Origin: Lysobacter silvisoli | GTDB taxonomy: Bacteria; Pseudomonadota; Gammaproteobacteria; Xanthomonadales; Xanthomonadaceae | Direction of reading: 5' to 3' | Assembly: GCF_003382365.1 (NCBI RefSeq) | Contig: NZ_QTSU01000003.1 | Location: 124,001 to 188,000, forward strand | DNA: 64,000 nt | Shown: positions 16,668 through 26,155 of the stretch, piece by piece | Layout: each line of letters opens with the position of its first letter | Position numbering within the stretch: position 1 is the stretch's first letter | Made by a program: the position numbers and the translations under genes | The notes under the pieces: model-generated | Databases searched by the model: none | What the model was told of the DNA's origin: nothing | Seen by the model: only the letters and a program-made list of their open reading frames with translations

Positions 16668-19556
16668 ATGCCGAAACAGACGCCCCTGCCCTTCCCCGAC
16701 GCCACACCGTCAGCGGACGGCGCCCCTCCGGCGGCCACCGCCACGGACGCCGGCGCCGAGCCTGCGCCCGCAGGCGCCGTGGAAGGCGCGCGAGACGCGC
16801 AGCCCGAAGGCGCCGATAGCATCGCGATCGGCACCGAATCGCCGCCGATCGCCGACATATCGCACTCCCCGGCCGAACCGGACTTGGCCCGCCCCCCTTC
16901 TTCCGAGCCCGACTTGAGCAACCACCCGCATTCCCAACCCGACCCCGCCCAGGCCGAGCTGCCGATACCGCCGCCGGCCGCCGAACCGCGCCCGCTGCCG
17001 CCGCCCGCGCGCCGCCCCTGGTGGGCCAAGCTGCTGGGCAGGCTGATGGCGCCGTGGGTGCAGCTGACCATCGAGCCCAAGTCGCCGACCGAGCACGTGG
17101 CCGAGGAATGGAACGGCCGCCCGGTCTGCTACGTGCTCGAGGACTACGGCCTGTCCAACGCGCTGATCCTGGAACGCGCCTGCCGCGAATCCGGCCTGCC
17201 CTCGCCGCTGCAGCCGCTGCCCGGCGATCCGCTGGGCCGCAAGCGCGCTTATGTCGCGTTGTCGCGGCGCAATGCCGGCGGCACCCTGGCGCCGCTGCAG
17301 TCGCTGGGCGAAACCCTGGTCGGCGCGCCGCAACCGCCGCCGCCGGCCAAGACCCATTCCGGCTCGCTGGCGCGCCTGATCGACGCCCACCGCATCGATC
17401 CCGAACTGGACGTGCAGCTGGTGCCGGTGTCGATCTTCGTCGGCCGCGCGCCGGACCGCAGCACCGGCTGGTTCTCGGTGCTGTTCTCGGAAAACTGGAC
17501 CCTGGTCGGCCGCTTCCGCCGGCTGTTGGCGATCCTGCTCAACGGCCGCCACACCGTGGTGCGGTTCTCGCCGCCGGTCTCGTTGCGCGGCATCGTCGCC
17601 GAAGGCCTGCCGCCCGAGCGCACCGTGCGCAAGCTCTCGCGCGTGCTGCGCACCCACTTCCGCCGCATCCGCGCCGCGGTGATCGGCCCCGACCTGTCGA
17701 CCCGGCGCCTGCTGGTCGACCAGGTGCTGGCGTCCGAGCCGGTCAAGGAAGCCATCGCCGACCAGGCCCGCCGCGACGGCAACGGCCTGGCCGAAGCCTG
17801 GAAGAAAGCGCATGCGATGGCGTACGAGATCGCCGCCGACTATTCGCATCCGGTGGTGCGCTCGGCCAGCTTCCTGCTGACGCCGGTGTGGAACCGCATC
17901 TACCGCGGCGTGCTGGTGCACCACCTGGACAAGCTCAAGCAGGACGCGCCCGGCTACGAAGTGATCTACGTGCCCTGCCACCGCAGCCACCTGGATTACC
18001 TGCTGCTGAGCTACCTGCTGTACACCAAGGGCATCGTGCCGCCGCACATCGCCGCCGGCGCCAACCTCAACCTGCCGGTGGTGGGCACCATCCTGCGCAA
18101 GGGCGGCGCGTTCTTCCTGCGCCGCAGCATCCGCGGCAGCGCGCTGTATTCGGCGGTGTTCTCCGAGTACGTGGCGCAGCTGGTCGCGGGCGGCTATTCC
18201 ATCGAGTACTTCATCGAAGGCGGACGTTCGCGCACCGGCCGGTTGCTGCCGCCCAAGGGCGGCATGATCGTGATGACCGTGCGCGGCTTCCTGCGCCAGC
18301 CCACGCGACCGGTGCTGTTCCAGCCGGTCTACATCGGCTACGAAAAGCTGATGGAGGGCAACAGCTACCTGGACGAACTGTCGGGCAAGCCCAAGCAAAA
18401 GGAATCGATCTGGCAGCTGCTGTGGGGCATCCCCAAGGTGCTGCGCTCCAACTACGGCCAGGTGGTGGTGAACTTCGGCGAACCGATCCGCCTCAACGAC
18501 GTGCTCGCCGAGCACGCGCCGGAATGGAACGGCCAACCGGTGAGCGAAGACGAAAAGCCGCAGTGGCTGTCCGACACCGTCGAGGCGCTGGCGCAGCGGA
18601 TCCAGGTCAACGTCAACCGCGCCGCCGACGTCAACCCGATCAACCTGCTGGCGCTGGCGCTGCTGTCCACGCCCAAGCACGCCATGGGCGAGGCCGACCT
18701 GCTGGCGCAGATCGCGCTGAGCAAGACCCTGCTGGCCGAACTGCCGTATTCCGACCGCGTCACCGTCACCCCGCACACGCCGCAGGAAATCGTCGCCCAC
18801 GGCGAGGAGATCAACGTGCTCGAGCGCATCGCCCATCCGCTGGGCGACGTGCTCGGCGTGGACGAAGACAAGGCGGTGCTGCTGAGTTACTTCCGCAACA
18901 ACGTGCTGCACCTGTTCACCGCGGCCTCGTGGATCGCCTGCTGCTTCCAGCACAACCGGCGCATGAGCCAGGCCGGCCTGCTGCGCCTGGGCCGCAGCGT
19001 GTACCCGTTCCTGCAGTCCGAATTGTTCCTGCCCTGGAGCGAGGACGAATTTGCCGAGCGTTTGAGCCGCACCGTGGAGGTGTTCATCCGCGAAGGCCTG
19101 CTCGAACGCGTGAGCGAGGACGACGGCGGCATCCTGGCGCGCAACGCCGGCCAGACCGACGAAGTGTTCCGCCTGCGCGCGATCGGCCATTCGCTGCAGC
19201 AGGCCTTCGAGCGCTATTACATCGCCATCTCGGTGCTGGTGAAGAACGGCGCCGGCACGCTCTCGGCCGGCGAGCTGGAAAGCCTGTGCCAACTGGCCGC
19301 GCAGCGCCTGTCGCTGCTGTACGCACCGGCTGCGCCGGAGTTCTTCGACAAGACCCTGTTCCGCGGCTTCATCCAGAAGCTGCGCGAACTCAAGCTGGTC
19401 TGGCCCGACGCCAACGGCAAGCTGGCCTTCGACGCGCGCCTGGACACCTGGGCCAAGGACGCCAAGGTCATCCTGGGCCGCGAACTGCGCCATACGATCG
19501 AGAAGATCAGCCCGGAGATGGCCAAGCCGGCGACGGCGGAGCCGGCGGCCGGCTGA
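16668..19556 (+). CDS. plsB: glycerol-3-phosphate 1-O-acyltransferase
   Basis: The inner-membrane enzyme makes 1-acyl-glycerol-3-phosphate, the first step of phospholipid synthesis. The product is about 962 residues, longer than E. coli PlsB (about 807). The extra length is mainly an N-terminal Ala/Pro/Glu-rich extension of about 100 residues before the conserved region at PWWAKLLGRLMAPW. Acyltransferase motif I is HRSHLDYLLLSY near residue 438 (catalytic His and Asp); others are KGGAFFLRRS, FIEGGRSRTGRLLPPK and FQPVYIGYEKL. The start is uncertain: 16668 is chosen, with in-frame ATGs at 16650 and 16617 possible and only weak Shine-Dalgarno sites. A MITE-like repeat follows the stop. Confidence 0.96.
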   Translation: MPKQTPLPFPDATPSADGAPPAATATDAGAEPAPAGAVEGARDAQPEGADSIAIGTESPPIADISHSPAEPDLARPPSSEPDLSNHPHSQPDPAQAELPIPPPAAEPRPLPPPARRPWWAKLLGRLMAPWVQLTIEPKSPTEHVAEEWNGRPVCYVLEDYGLSNALILERACRESGLPSPLQPLPGDPLGRKRAYVALSRRNAGGTLAPLQSLGETLVGAPQPPPPAKTHSGSLARLIDAHRIDPELDVQLVPVSIFVGRAPDRSTGWFSVLFSENWTLVGRFRRLLAILLNGRHTVVRFSPPVSLRGIVAEGLPPERTVRKLSRVLRTHFRRIRAAVIGPDLSTRRLLVDQVLASEPVKEAIADQARRDGNGLAEAWKKAHAMAYEIAADYSHPVVRSASFLLTPVWNRIYRGVLVHHLDKLKQDAPGYEVIYVPCHRSHLDYLLLSYLLYTKGIVPPHIAAGANLNLPVVGTILRKGGAFFLRRSIRGSALYSAVFSEYVAQLVAGGYSIEYFIEGGRSRTGRLLPPKGGMIVMTVRGFLRQPTRPVLFQPVYIGYEKLMEGNSYLDELSGKPKQKESIWQLLWGIPKVLRSNYGQVVVNFGEPIRLNDVLAEHAPEWNGQPVSEDEKPQWLSDTVEALAQRIQVNVNRAADVNPINLLALALLSTPKHAMGEADLLAQIALSKTLLAELPYSDRVTVTPHTPQEIVAHGEEINVLERIAHPLGDVLGVDEDKAVLLSYFRNNVLHLFTAASWIACCFQHNRRMSQAGLLRLGRSVYPFLQSELFLPWSEDEFAERLSRTVEVFIREGLLERVSEDDGGILARNAGQTDEVFRLRAIGHSLQQAFERYYIAISVLVKNGAGTLSAGELESLCQLAAQRLSLLYAPAAPEFFDKTLFRGFIQKLRELKLVWPDANGKLAFDARLDTWAKDAKVILGRELRHTIEKISPEMAKPATAEPAAG

Positions 19557-19575
19557 GCGTCCGACGGCCCGAAAC

Positions 19576-19686
19576 CGTCATTCCCGCGAAGGCCGGAACC
19601 CATTCTGCTTTTTTCGCTGAATGAGATCCCCGCCGCAGGGAGGCGGCTAAAGATCAAAATCGGTTCCGGCTTTCGCCGGAATGACG
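19576..19686. repeat. MITE-like inverted repeat element
   Basis: About 110 bp flanked by CGTCATTCC and its complement GGAATGACG, with internal GGTTCCGGCTTTCGCCGG-type palindromes. The termini are imperfect copies of each other. A better preserved relative lies at 62631-62725. No transposase is encoded, so it is non-autonomous or a relic. Confidence 0.8.
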
Positions 19687-19799
19687 ATGTGTGGAATCGC
19701 GGCCACCACCGCATACCGGCTTCCGCCGACCTGATACTCGTCACTGCTCGCGCCCCCGCGACCCGGTTACCATCGCCGGACCCCGCACCGGTCTCGCCG

Positions 19800-21092
19800 A
19801 TGTCCGCACGCGCCTCGACTTCCGCGCTCCCGTCCAACCCCGCCGCGCTCGCGCCGGCACGCGACGATGGCCCGCCGCGCGGCGCCTGGCTCGAAATTCC
19901 GCTGCTGTCCGCGCGCCTGCTGTGGCGGCACTGGCCGGCATTGTTCTTCTGGTTTTTCGCCCAGCGGGTCTGCTACGACCTGCTGATGGACCTGGCGGTC
20001 AAGCTGGGCGAGCGCTCGGTGCTGATGTCGTTCGCGGCGCTGTCGGTGCTGATCGTGACCCAGCTGGTCGGCACCATCTTCATGTTCCAGTCGTTGCGGC
20101 CGTCCTTGCCGATGCTGGCCTACGGCGCGGTCACCCCGGACACCCGGGCGGTGCGCAAGCAATGGATCACCGCGTTGGCGATCGCGTTGCTGCCGTTCTT
20201 CGCCTACTACGTGGGTTGGGGCCTGATGGAGGGCCTGCGCCGCTACTTCGGCATCGCTTATTTCTTCAGCATATGGGAGCGCGAGGACCTGGGCCACGTG
20301 CTTGGCCTGAAAGGCCTGTGGATCGCGCTCGCAGTGGCCTGGGCGGTGCGCTGGCTCAGCAAGCGCCGCGCCGCGGCCACGGGACACGCCTCATGGAACG
20401 TGCTGGCGACGATCTGCGAGGCCTACTGGGTGTTCGTGGGCGTGGCCGCGATCGGCCAGATCATCCAGACCGGCAAGGACTGGTGGCACCAGCGCGCGGT
20501 GTACGTGGCGGTCACCGACTGGTGGGAAAGCCCGACCGCGCTGTTCAAGCTGCTGGCGCCGATCAAGCGCGCGCTGGCGCCGCTGTGGGACTTCGTCGCC
20601 ACCGCTGGCGGCGCTGTGGCGCTGCCGCTGATCTGGCTGGCGATCACCGCGATCATCTACGGCATCGACCTGCGCAAGGCCCAGCGCATCGACCAGGCCG
20701 ACGCGCCGCTGGACCGTGCGGTCGCGCGCTTCAAGGCCATGCACTTCACCCTGCGCATGCTCGCCGACAAGGCCAGCGCCGGCTGGACCAGCAAGGGCGT
20801 GCCGGTGGTCAATAGCCTGCGCCTGGTGTTGCGCGCGGGCCTGCCGGCGCTGCTGACGCTGTGCGTGTGCTGGCAACTGCTGGCCTACCTGGACTCGTGG
20901 TCGTGGCACTGGATGCAGCAGTGGGTCGGGCCCATGGACCCGGACTGGCAGCGGGTGGAGGGGCAGATTTACGCGGTGTTCCTCAATACGCCGCTGTCGT
21001 TCCGAACCTCGTTGCTGACCGATGTGCTGCGCGTGGTGCTGCTGGCGGCGACGTTCGATCGGGCGATCGCGCGGCTGCCGCGGGCGGGGTGA
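19800..21092 (+). CDS. polytopic inner-membrane protein of unknown function
   Basis: This 430-residue protein has about seven or eight hydrophobic segments (for example LFFWFFAQ, LIVTQLVGTIFMF, ALAIALLPFFAYYVGW, LWIALAVAWAVRWL and a late AGLPALLTLCVCWQLLA). Two large loops lie in the second half. No transporter motif or catalytic signature is recognised. The start at 19800 is the ATG immediately before a polar Ser/Ala-rich segment; the open frame upstream crosses a repeat. It converges on a three-gene minus-strand operon of membrane-anchored proteins, separated by hairpins. A functional link is possible but not shown. Confidence 0.8.
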   Translation: MSARASTSALPSNPAALAPARDDGPPRGAWLEIPLLSARLLWRHWPALFFWFFAQRVCYDLLMDLAVKLGERSVLMSFAALSVLIVTQLVGTIFMFQSLRPSLPMLAYGAVTPDTRAVRKQWITALAIALLPFFAYYVGWGLMEGLRRYFGIAYFFSIWEREDLGHVLGLKGLWIALAVAWAVRWLSKRRAAATGHASWNVLATICEAYWVFVGVAAIGQIIQTGKDWWHQRAVYVAVTDWWESPTALFKLLAPIKRALAPLWDFVATAGGAVALPLIWLAITAIIYGIDLRKAQRIDQADAPLDRAVARFKAMHFTLRMLADKASAGWTSKGVPVVNSLRLVLRAGLPALLTLCVCWQLLAYLDSWSWHWMQQWVGPMDPDWQRVEGQIYAVFLNTPLSFRTSLLTDVLRVVLLAATFDRAIARLPRAG

Positions 21093-21133
21093 GCGGCTGC
21101 GGACCGGACCCCGGAGTCTGGTCGCGATGAAGC

Positions 21134-21235
21134 CCTGGATCCCCGCGTTCGCGGGGATGACGAGCAAAAGACGAGGCGGCGGTGGCGAGACGTGCCGCGT
21201 GGTCACGCCCCCGCGTTCGCGGGGATCACGGCAAA
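21134..21235. repeat. paired GC hairpins between convergent genes
   Basis: Two copies of a CCCCGCGTTCGCGGGG hairpin (stems 21139-21146/21151-21158 and 21209-21214/21219-21224) lie between the convergent genes ending at 21092 and 21241. They probably insulate or terminate transcription from both sides although T tracts are absent. Confidence 0.65.
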
Positions 21236-21240
21236 GGCCG

Positions 21241-21867
21241 TTATAGCTTGAATTCGAGGTAGCGACCTGCGGCGGTCTTCGAGTTTTTCAGTTCGATGCG
21301 TGCGCGCAGTTGATCGGGGCGCTGCCCGCGCGGCAACACGAAGGCATGGCGGAATGCGAACGGCTTGCCCGGCGCGGCGATCACGCGCCGGAACGCGTCG
21401 TCGTAACCGCTGCCGCAGGTCTCCGGCAGGCGCGGGCCGGACAGGCGCGGCAGCGCGGCGCCACCGGTTTCCCAACGCCGGCCCTGCGCATCCACGATCG
21501 CGCCGCGGCATTGGTCCAGATCGGTGATCTTGGTGCCCGGCTCGGGGATCACTTCGTAGCTCAGCAGCAGCACTTCGGCGTCCTTGCGCAACGGGCCGCG
21601 CAGGCGCGGATCGCGCGCCACCATCGACTCGGCGGACACCAGCCTCCAACGCGCGCCGGCAAAGGCGTTCCAGTCGCCCTTGGCGCCGGCGACCGTCACC
21701 GTAGGATTGCGCTCGCGATACTGCTGCAAGGCGTCGCGATAGGGCAGCCACAACGCCAGCGTGCCGAGCACGGCGGTGCCGAGCAGCCAAGCGGCGTTGC
21801 GCCGCCACCAGCCGGCCGGCGGCGCGGCCACTATGGTGTCGTCGGTGTTCGTCGTGGCGGTGTTCAC
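21241..21867 (-). CDS. membrane-anchored hypothetical protein, third gene of operon
   Basis: This 208-residue protein starts with GTG, which overlaps the stop of the preceding gene as GTGA (21864-21867). A cytoplasmic N-terminus of about 23 residues precedes one transmembrane helix (AAWLLGTAVLGTLALWLPY), then about 165 periplasmic residues with a beta-rich core (WRLVSAESMV, LLLSYEVIPEPGTKI). Two cysteines (DQCRGAI and ETCGSGY) may pair. I do not recognise the family. Size and topology match the two genes upstream in the operon, suggesting related subunits. Confidence 0.82.
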   Translation of the reverse strand: MNTATTNTDDTIVAAPPAGWWRRNAAWLLGTAVLGTLALWLPYRDALQQYRERNPTVTVAGAKGDWNAFAGARWRLVSAESMVARDPRLRGPLRKDAEVLLLSYEVIPEPGTKITDLDQCRGAIVDAQGRRWETGGAALPRLSGPRLPETCGSGYDDAFRRVIAAPGKPFAFRHAFVLPRGQRPDQLRARIELKNSKTAAGRYLEFKL

Positions 21868-22496
21868 AGGCGCAGGTCCAATACCGGTTTGGCGTCGGCA
21901 AGCAATTTCTGCGCAGCGGCTTTGTCCAGCTCCAGGTCGACATCGACCAGGCTGTCGCCGCCTACCGGCAGCAGGCTGCCCCAATACAACTGCAGGTGCG
22001 CGCCCTCAAGCTGATCCGGCGGCAGTTCGAAGAACCACGCGCCCTCCTCCGGCAAGCCCGGCGCCAGCTCGCGCTCGCTGAGGTTGAAGCCCTTGAGCTT
22101 GGGCCGTTCCTTGTTCGAAGCGACATAGATCAGGCCGTCGCGGGTGCGGATCTGCGCGGTCAGATAGCCCGGCCGCTCCAGCGCCTCGACCTTGGCCAAC
22201 ACCGACAGCCACACGCCGGGACTGCGCAAGGTGCGGTCGCCGGGTTCGCCGGGCTCGCCCTTGAGCAGATAGGCCTGGGCGACCTTGCGCCGGCCGACCT
22301 CGACCACGAAGTTGCGCCCCTGCGCACGCGCGGCCGGCGCCGATTGCAGCAGCGGCGCGTCGCGCTGTTCGTAATCGGACTGGCCCTTGCGCAATGCGAC
22401 CACGGCCACCAACGCCAGCACGATCCACAGCGCGTCGCGCCAGCGCCAGCGCGGCAGGCGCCAACGCGGCGGCGCGGCGGGAGTAGGCGCGCTCAT
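21864..22496 (-). CDS. membrane-anchored hypothetical protein, second gene of operon
   Basis: The 210-residue protein has a basic, Trp/Arg-rich N-terminus, a transmembrane helix (ALWIVLALVAVVAL) and a periplasmic domain with alternating beta strands (GRNFVVEVGRRKV, GAHLQLYWGSLLPVG). Its ATG overlaps the upstream stop by 4 nt (22493-22496) and its stop overlaps the next GTG, so translation is coupled along the operon. No known motif is seen. Confidence 0.82.
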   Translation of the reverse strand: MSAPTPAAPPRWRLPRWRWRDALWIVLALVAVVALRKGQSDYEQRDAPLLQSAPAARAQGRNFVVEVGRRKVAQAYLLKGEPGEPGDRTLRSPGVWLSVLAKVEALERPGYLTAQIRTRDGLIYVASNKERPKLKGFNLSERELAPGLPEEGAWFFELPPDQLEGAHLQLYWGSLLPVGGDSLVDVDLELDKAAAQKLLADAKPVLDLRL

Positions 22497-23107
22497 GGCG
22501 CCACCCGGCGATCGCGCAAGTCCTGCACGGGCAGCTCGAGTTTGGCGAAGGGATCGCCCTGCACCCAGGCGCCCTCGTCGTTGAGATAGGCCTTGGCCTT
22601 GTAGTCGCGCGCGAACAGGCCAAAGGTCTGGCGCGGCGCGTAGACGTAATTGCGCGGCAGCTTCCAGACCAGATCCACGCGCTGGGTCAGGCGCGGGTGC
22701 AGGTCGCCGGCGATGCCGTGGTCGTCGGCCATGAGCAGGTTATCGGCCTGCACCGGCTCGCGCGTGGCCGAGACCAGGATCAGGTCCTTGAGCGGATAGC
22801 CGAAGGCGTTGAAGCTGCGCCCGGTGCGGTTCTCGATATCGGCCTGCAACACCAGGTACAACTGGTCGGGCTCGACCTGCCGGCCCGGGCGGTAATGCGC
22901 AACCCAGGCGCGCAGCGGCGTCACCGCCATCGCACCGCTTTGCACGCGTTGGCCGGCCGCGAACTGCGGCAGCGGTTTGGTCGTGCTCTTGGCTTGCTTG
23001 AAACCGCCGAGCAGCAGGGTCGCCACCAGCGCCACCGCGGCCACGGCCGCTGCGGCCTGCCACCACGGGTTGCGCGCCGCGCCGATGAGTTCGTCCTTGT
23101 CCGCCAT
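22493..23107 (-). CDS. membrane-anchored hypothetical protein, first gene of operon
   Basis: This 204-residue product starts MADKDELIGAARNPWW, followed by a transmembrane helix (AAAAVAAVALVATLLLGG) and a periplasmic domain. That domain has a pattern like small beta-sandwich modules of the DUF4352 kind (QLYLVLQADIENRTGRSFNAF, then LKDLILVSATREPVQADN). That resemblance is by eye and weak. The start at 23107 is preferred over the upstream ATG at 23134, which would add nine residues. It heads the overlapping trio and probably carries the operon promoter upstream, next to the YdcH-type gene. Confidence 0.8.
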   Translation of the reverse strand: MADKDELIGAARNPWWQAAAAVAAVALVATLLLGGFKQAKSTTKPLPQFAAGQRVQSGAMAVTPLRAWVAHYRPGRQVEPDQLYLVLQADIENRTGRSFNAFGYPLKDLILVSATREPVQADNLLMADDHGIAGDLHPRLTQRVDLVWKLPRNYVYAPRQTFGLFARDYKAKAYLNDEGAWVQGDPFAKLELPVQDLRDRRVAP

Positions 23108-23208
23108 GCCGTGGTCCGAAGCGAGTGCGCGCACCGTAGCACAGGGGTCGGCGCGGGCCAGTGACGTATGTCAGCAGCCGCGCAACTTGCGCGCTTCGTC
23201 GGCGCCGC

Positions 23209-23418
23209 TCAGGCCGGTTCGTCGGGGATCAGCGCGCTTTCCAGCCGTGCGATGCAGTCCTTCAGCCACAGCTTGCGCTTCTTCAAGCGCTTCACCGTCA
23301 GTTCGTCGGCTTCGGTGTCCACGGTCAGGCGATCGATCGCGGCGTCCAAGTCCCGGTGTTCCAACCTCAGTTCGGCCAGTTTGCGCGCTATCACGGCAGG
23401 ATCGTCGCTCTCGAGCAT
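23209..23418 (-). CDS. YdcH/DUF465 family small coiled-coil protein
   Basis: A 69-residue, entirely helical and charged protein. The core EHRDLDAAIDRLTVDTEADELTVKRLKKRKLWLKDCIARLE matches the DUF465 (YdcH) pattern with an invariant-looking LKKRKLWLKD. Members form helical hairpins; their job is unknown. It is read before the membrane operon on the same strand, 101 nt upstream of it. Confidence 0.88.
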   Translation of the reverse strand: MLESDDPAVIARKLAELRLEHRDLDAAIDRLTVDTEADELTVKRLKKRKLWLKDCIARLESALIPDEPA

Positions 23419-23593
23419 GGGCGGAGCTTAACGCGCGGCGATGGCGCTGCCATCTCCCTGGCGCGGGAGCGGCGCTCGCCTGCGTTCACGGGCTGTCCGT
23501 CGCCTGAATAGTAAAAATTTCGTTCATATTTAGTTAGAATATCGTTTGCCTATCCTGCGACCGCGGATCGCCCGCACACCAAGGAGAGGTCAG

Positions 23594-23911
23594 ATGAAGC
23601 GTTTGGTTCTGATATCGGCTTTCGTGCTGTTCGCCTGTGGTTCGCCGCTGGTCATGGCCAAGAACATCGTCATCAAAGGCGAGAGAGGCACCCGCTGGTG
23701 CTGTCCGGATGGCAAGAAGGGCCCCGACTGCGAGAAATTCCCGGACAGCGTTCCGCTGGGCGCGAACTGCAGGCTCAATATCGCGATCGCCCCCGATCCC
23801 GGCATCACCCCGCAGGCGCCCGTGCGCGACGGCCGCGATACGACGCTGAAGCCGGTGGCCGAGGAAAGCCCGGCGCCGGTTCGGGGCAAGGATGCCCCCA
23901 AGCAGAAGTAA
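23594..23911 (+). CDS. small secreted Cys-containing hypothetical protein
   Basis: The 105-residue protein has a signal peptide ([19 protein letters not shown]). The mature N-terminal part has four cysteines including a CC pair ([16 protein letters not shown] and GANCRL), then a polar Pro-rich tail. A strong Shine-Dalgarno (AAGGAGAGG) fixes the start at 23594. The region upstream (about 23500-23545) is AT-rich and may hold the promoter. I do not recognise the family; the CC arrangement recalls the small peptide at 742-912, though sequence similarity is not evident. Confidence 0.75.
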   Translation: MKRLVLISAFVLFACGSPLVMAKNIVIKGERGTRWCCPDGKKGPDCEKFPDSVPLGANCRLNIAIAPDPGITPQAPVRDGRDTTLKPVAEESPAPVRGKDAPKQK

Positions 23912-24071
23912 GCGGGCCATCGGTCGCCGACCGCTCCGCAGAAGGGTGGCGGCTTTCGGCGGAAAGCTCAGGCTTTGCCGCCACGACGGCGCGGTGCACC
24001 GCGCCGTTCGTTTGTGCGGCCCGGCCCAGGATCGCAGCCGCCCCGACCCAGCCCGTAGAATGGTGGGTCTG

Positions 24072-24989
24072 ATGAGCACCGTCCTGCCCCTAGCCGAACC
24101 CCAGCGCCACGTGCGCGCCGACCAGCGCCGCACGCACGAGCACCAGCGCCTGGCCAAACGCCTGCGCCACCAGGTCGGCCGCGCGATCGCCGACTTCGGC
24201 ATGATCGAGGACGGCGACAAGGTCATGGTCTGCCTGTCCGGCGGCAAGGACAGCTACACCCTGCTCGACATCCTGCTGCAGCTGCGCGCCAAGGCGCCGG
24301 TGAAGTTCGAGCTGGTGGCGGTGAACCTGGACCAGAAGCAGCCCGATTTCCCCGAGCACGTGCTGCCGGCCTACCTGGACTCGGTGGGCGTGCCCTACAA
24401 GATCCTGGAGCAGGACACCTACTCGGTGGTCACGCGCGTGGTGCCGGAAGGCAAGACCATGTGCTCGCTGTGCTCGCGCCTGCGCCGCGGCGCGCTGTAC
24501 AGCTACGCCGAGCAGGAAGGCTTCACCAAGATCGCGCTGGGCCACCACCGCGACGATCTGGTGGCCACCTTCTTCCTCAACCTGTTCTTCCACGCCAAGC
24601 TCAGCGGCATGCCGCCCAAGCTGCTGTCCGACGACGGCAAGCATGTGGTGATCCGGCCGCTGGCCTACGTGCGCGAGGACGACATCGCCCAGTACGCGGC
24701 CGCGCGCGAGTTCCCGATCATTCCTTGCAACCTGTGCGGCTCGCAGGAGAACCTGCAGCGCAAGCAGGTCAAGAAGATGCTCGACGCCTGGGAACGCGAG
24801 TCGCCGGGCCGGATCGAGACCATCTCGCGCGCGCTGGGAGATATCCGGCCTTCGCAGCTGTCCGACCCCAAGCTGTTCGACTTCCTCGCGCTGGGCCTGC
24901 GCGGCCAGGCGCCGCTGCCCGACGCGCACGCCTGGCTGGGCGGCGAACCGCACGAACGGGATCCGGCCGTGGAGCCCGGCGCGCCCTGA
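24072..24989 (+). CDS. ttcA: tRNA 2-thiocytidine(32) synthetase TtcA
   Basis: This 305-residue ATP-dependent enzyme thiolates C32 of some tRNAs. The PP-loop SGGKDS is at residues 56-61. Two CxxC pairs, CSLC at 131-134 and CNLC at 219-222, ligate the Fe-S cluster. The HHRDD segment after the first pair is conserved in the family. The start at 24072 is the ATG closest to the conserved region; an in-frame ATG four codons earlier is possible. The C-terminal 20 residues are variable. rdgC begins 54 nt downstream. Confidence 0.96.
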   Translation: MSTVLPLAEPQRHVRADQRRTHEHQRLAKRLRHQVGRAIADFGMIEDGDKVMVCLSGGKDSYTLLDILLQLRAKAPVKFELVAVNLDQKQPDFPEHVLPAYLDSVGVPYKILEQDTYSVVTRVVPEGKTMCSLCSRLRRGALYSYAEQEGFTKIALGHHRDDLVATFFLNLFFHAKLSGMPPKLLSDDGKHVVIRPLAYVREDDIAQYAAAREFPIIPCNLCGSQENLQRKQVKKMLDAWERESPGRIETISRALGDIRPSQLSDPKLFDFLALGLRGQAPLPDAHAWLGGEPHERDPAVEPGAP

Positions 24990-25043
24990 TCGCGCCCCGC
25001 TCCGCCCGGTTCCGCATCCCCACTTTTTTCTACCGGATTTTCG

Positions 25044-25949
25044 ATGTTCTTCCGCAACCTGACCCTGTTCCGCTTCCCCACCACCGCCAAGATCGACGAC
25101 CTGGAAACCGGACTGGAAGAGTGCAAGCTCAAGCCGGTCGGCCCGCTGGAGCTGTCCTCGCGCGGCTTCATCTCGCCCTTCGGCCGCGACGCCGAGGCCA
25201 TGTCGCACCGCATCCGCGACGCGATCTGGCTCAGCGTGGGCGGCGAAGACCGGCTGCTGCCGGGCTCGGTGGTCAACGACCTGCTGGCCAAGAAGCTGGC
25301 CGAGATCGAGCAGAAGGAAGGCCGCAAGCCCGGCGGCCGCACCCGCAAGCGGATCAAGGACGAGCTGATCGTCGACCTGCTGCCGCGCGCGTTCATCAAG
25401 CCCAGCCGCACCGACGCGCTGCTGGACCTGGAGCACGGCATCGTCGTGGTCGACACCTCCAGCCGCAAGACCGGCGAGAACGTGGTCAGCGAAATCCGCC
25501 GCGCGCTGGGCAGCTTCCCGGCGCTGCCGCTGAACGCCGAAGTGGCGCCGCGCTCGGTGCTCACCGGCTGGGTCGCCGGCGAACCGCTGCCCACCGGCCT
25601 GTCGCTGGGCGACGAGTGCGAACTGCGCGACCCGGTCGACCAGGGCGCGGTGGTGAAGTGCCAGCGCCAGGAACTGCAGAGCGACGAAATCGGCAAGCAC
25701 CTGGAAACCGGCAAGCAGGTCACCCGCCTGGCCCTGACCTTGGACGACCACGTGTCCTTCGTGCTCGGCGAGGACCTGGTGATCCGCAAGTTCAAGCTGC
25801 TCGACGGCGCGGTGGACAGCCTGGAAAGCACCGAGCGCGACGACCTGCGCGCCGAACTGGACGCGCGCTTCGCCCTGATGAGCGGCGAGGTCAAGCGCCT
25901 GTTTAACGTGCTGGAGCCGGCGCTGAAGTTGAGCAAGGCCGAGGCTTGA
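25044..25949 (+). CDS. rdgC: recombination-associated protein RdgC
   Basis: This 301-residue protein begins MFFRNLTLFRFP, the usual RdgC start, and keeps the family features ESL-like GFISPFGRDAEAM, INELVxDLLPRAF-like DELIVDLLPRAFIK and the C-terminal LTLDDHVSFVLGEDLVIRKFKLLD. RdgC forms a ring dimer on double-stranded DNA and limits RecA activity. Length matches the E. coli protein (303). It follows ttcA on the same strand, probably by chance. Confidence 0.96.
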   Translation: MFFRNLTLFRFPTTAKIDDLETGLEECKLKPVGPLELSSRGFISPFGRDAEAMSHRIRDAIWLSVGGEDRLLPGSVVNDLLAKKLAEIEQKEGRKPGGRTRKRIKDELIVDLLPRAFIKPSRTDALLDLEHGIVVVDTSSRKTGENVVSEIRRALGSFPALPLNAEVAPRSVLTGWVAGEPLPTGLSLGDECELRDPVDQGAVVKCQRQELQSDEIGKHLETGKQVTRLALTLDDHVSFVLGEDLVIRKFKLLDGAVDSLESTERDDLRAELDARFALMSGEVKRLFNVLEPALKLSKAEA

Positions 25950-25974
25950 GCCGAGGCGCCTCAAAGGCCAAAGG

Positions 25975-26085
25975 CACCCCCCTCAACAAAAGGGAAGTTT
26001 CAAGCCACAGCGCCACCCCTGACCGCCCGATAAGTCCCCCCCTTTGAAAAAGGGGGGCTAGGGAGGATTTGCCTTTGCTGTTGCC
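25975..26085. repeat. CCCCCTTT/AAAGGGGG hairpin element
   Basis: Two related modules, CCCCCCTCAAC-AAAAGGG and CCCCCCCTTTGAAAAAGGGGGG, are followed by GGATTTGCCTTTGCTGTTGCC. The same module ends the composite elements A and C and recurs at 41644-41764. It can fold into a stem with a short loop and lies just after rdgC. Confidence 0.75.
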
Positions 26086-26155
26086 ATCGCTTCCAAAGCC
26101 GCCCCGCAACCGTCATCCCCGCGCGCTATCCTGCCCCCATGCCGGGCCCCCACCC

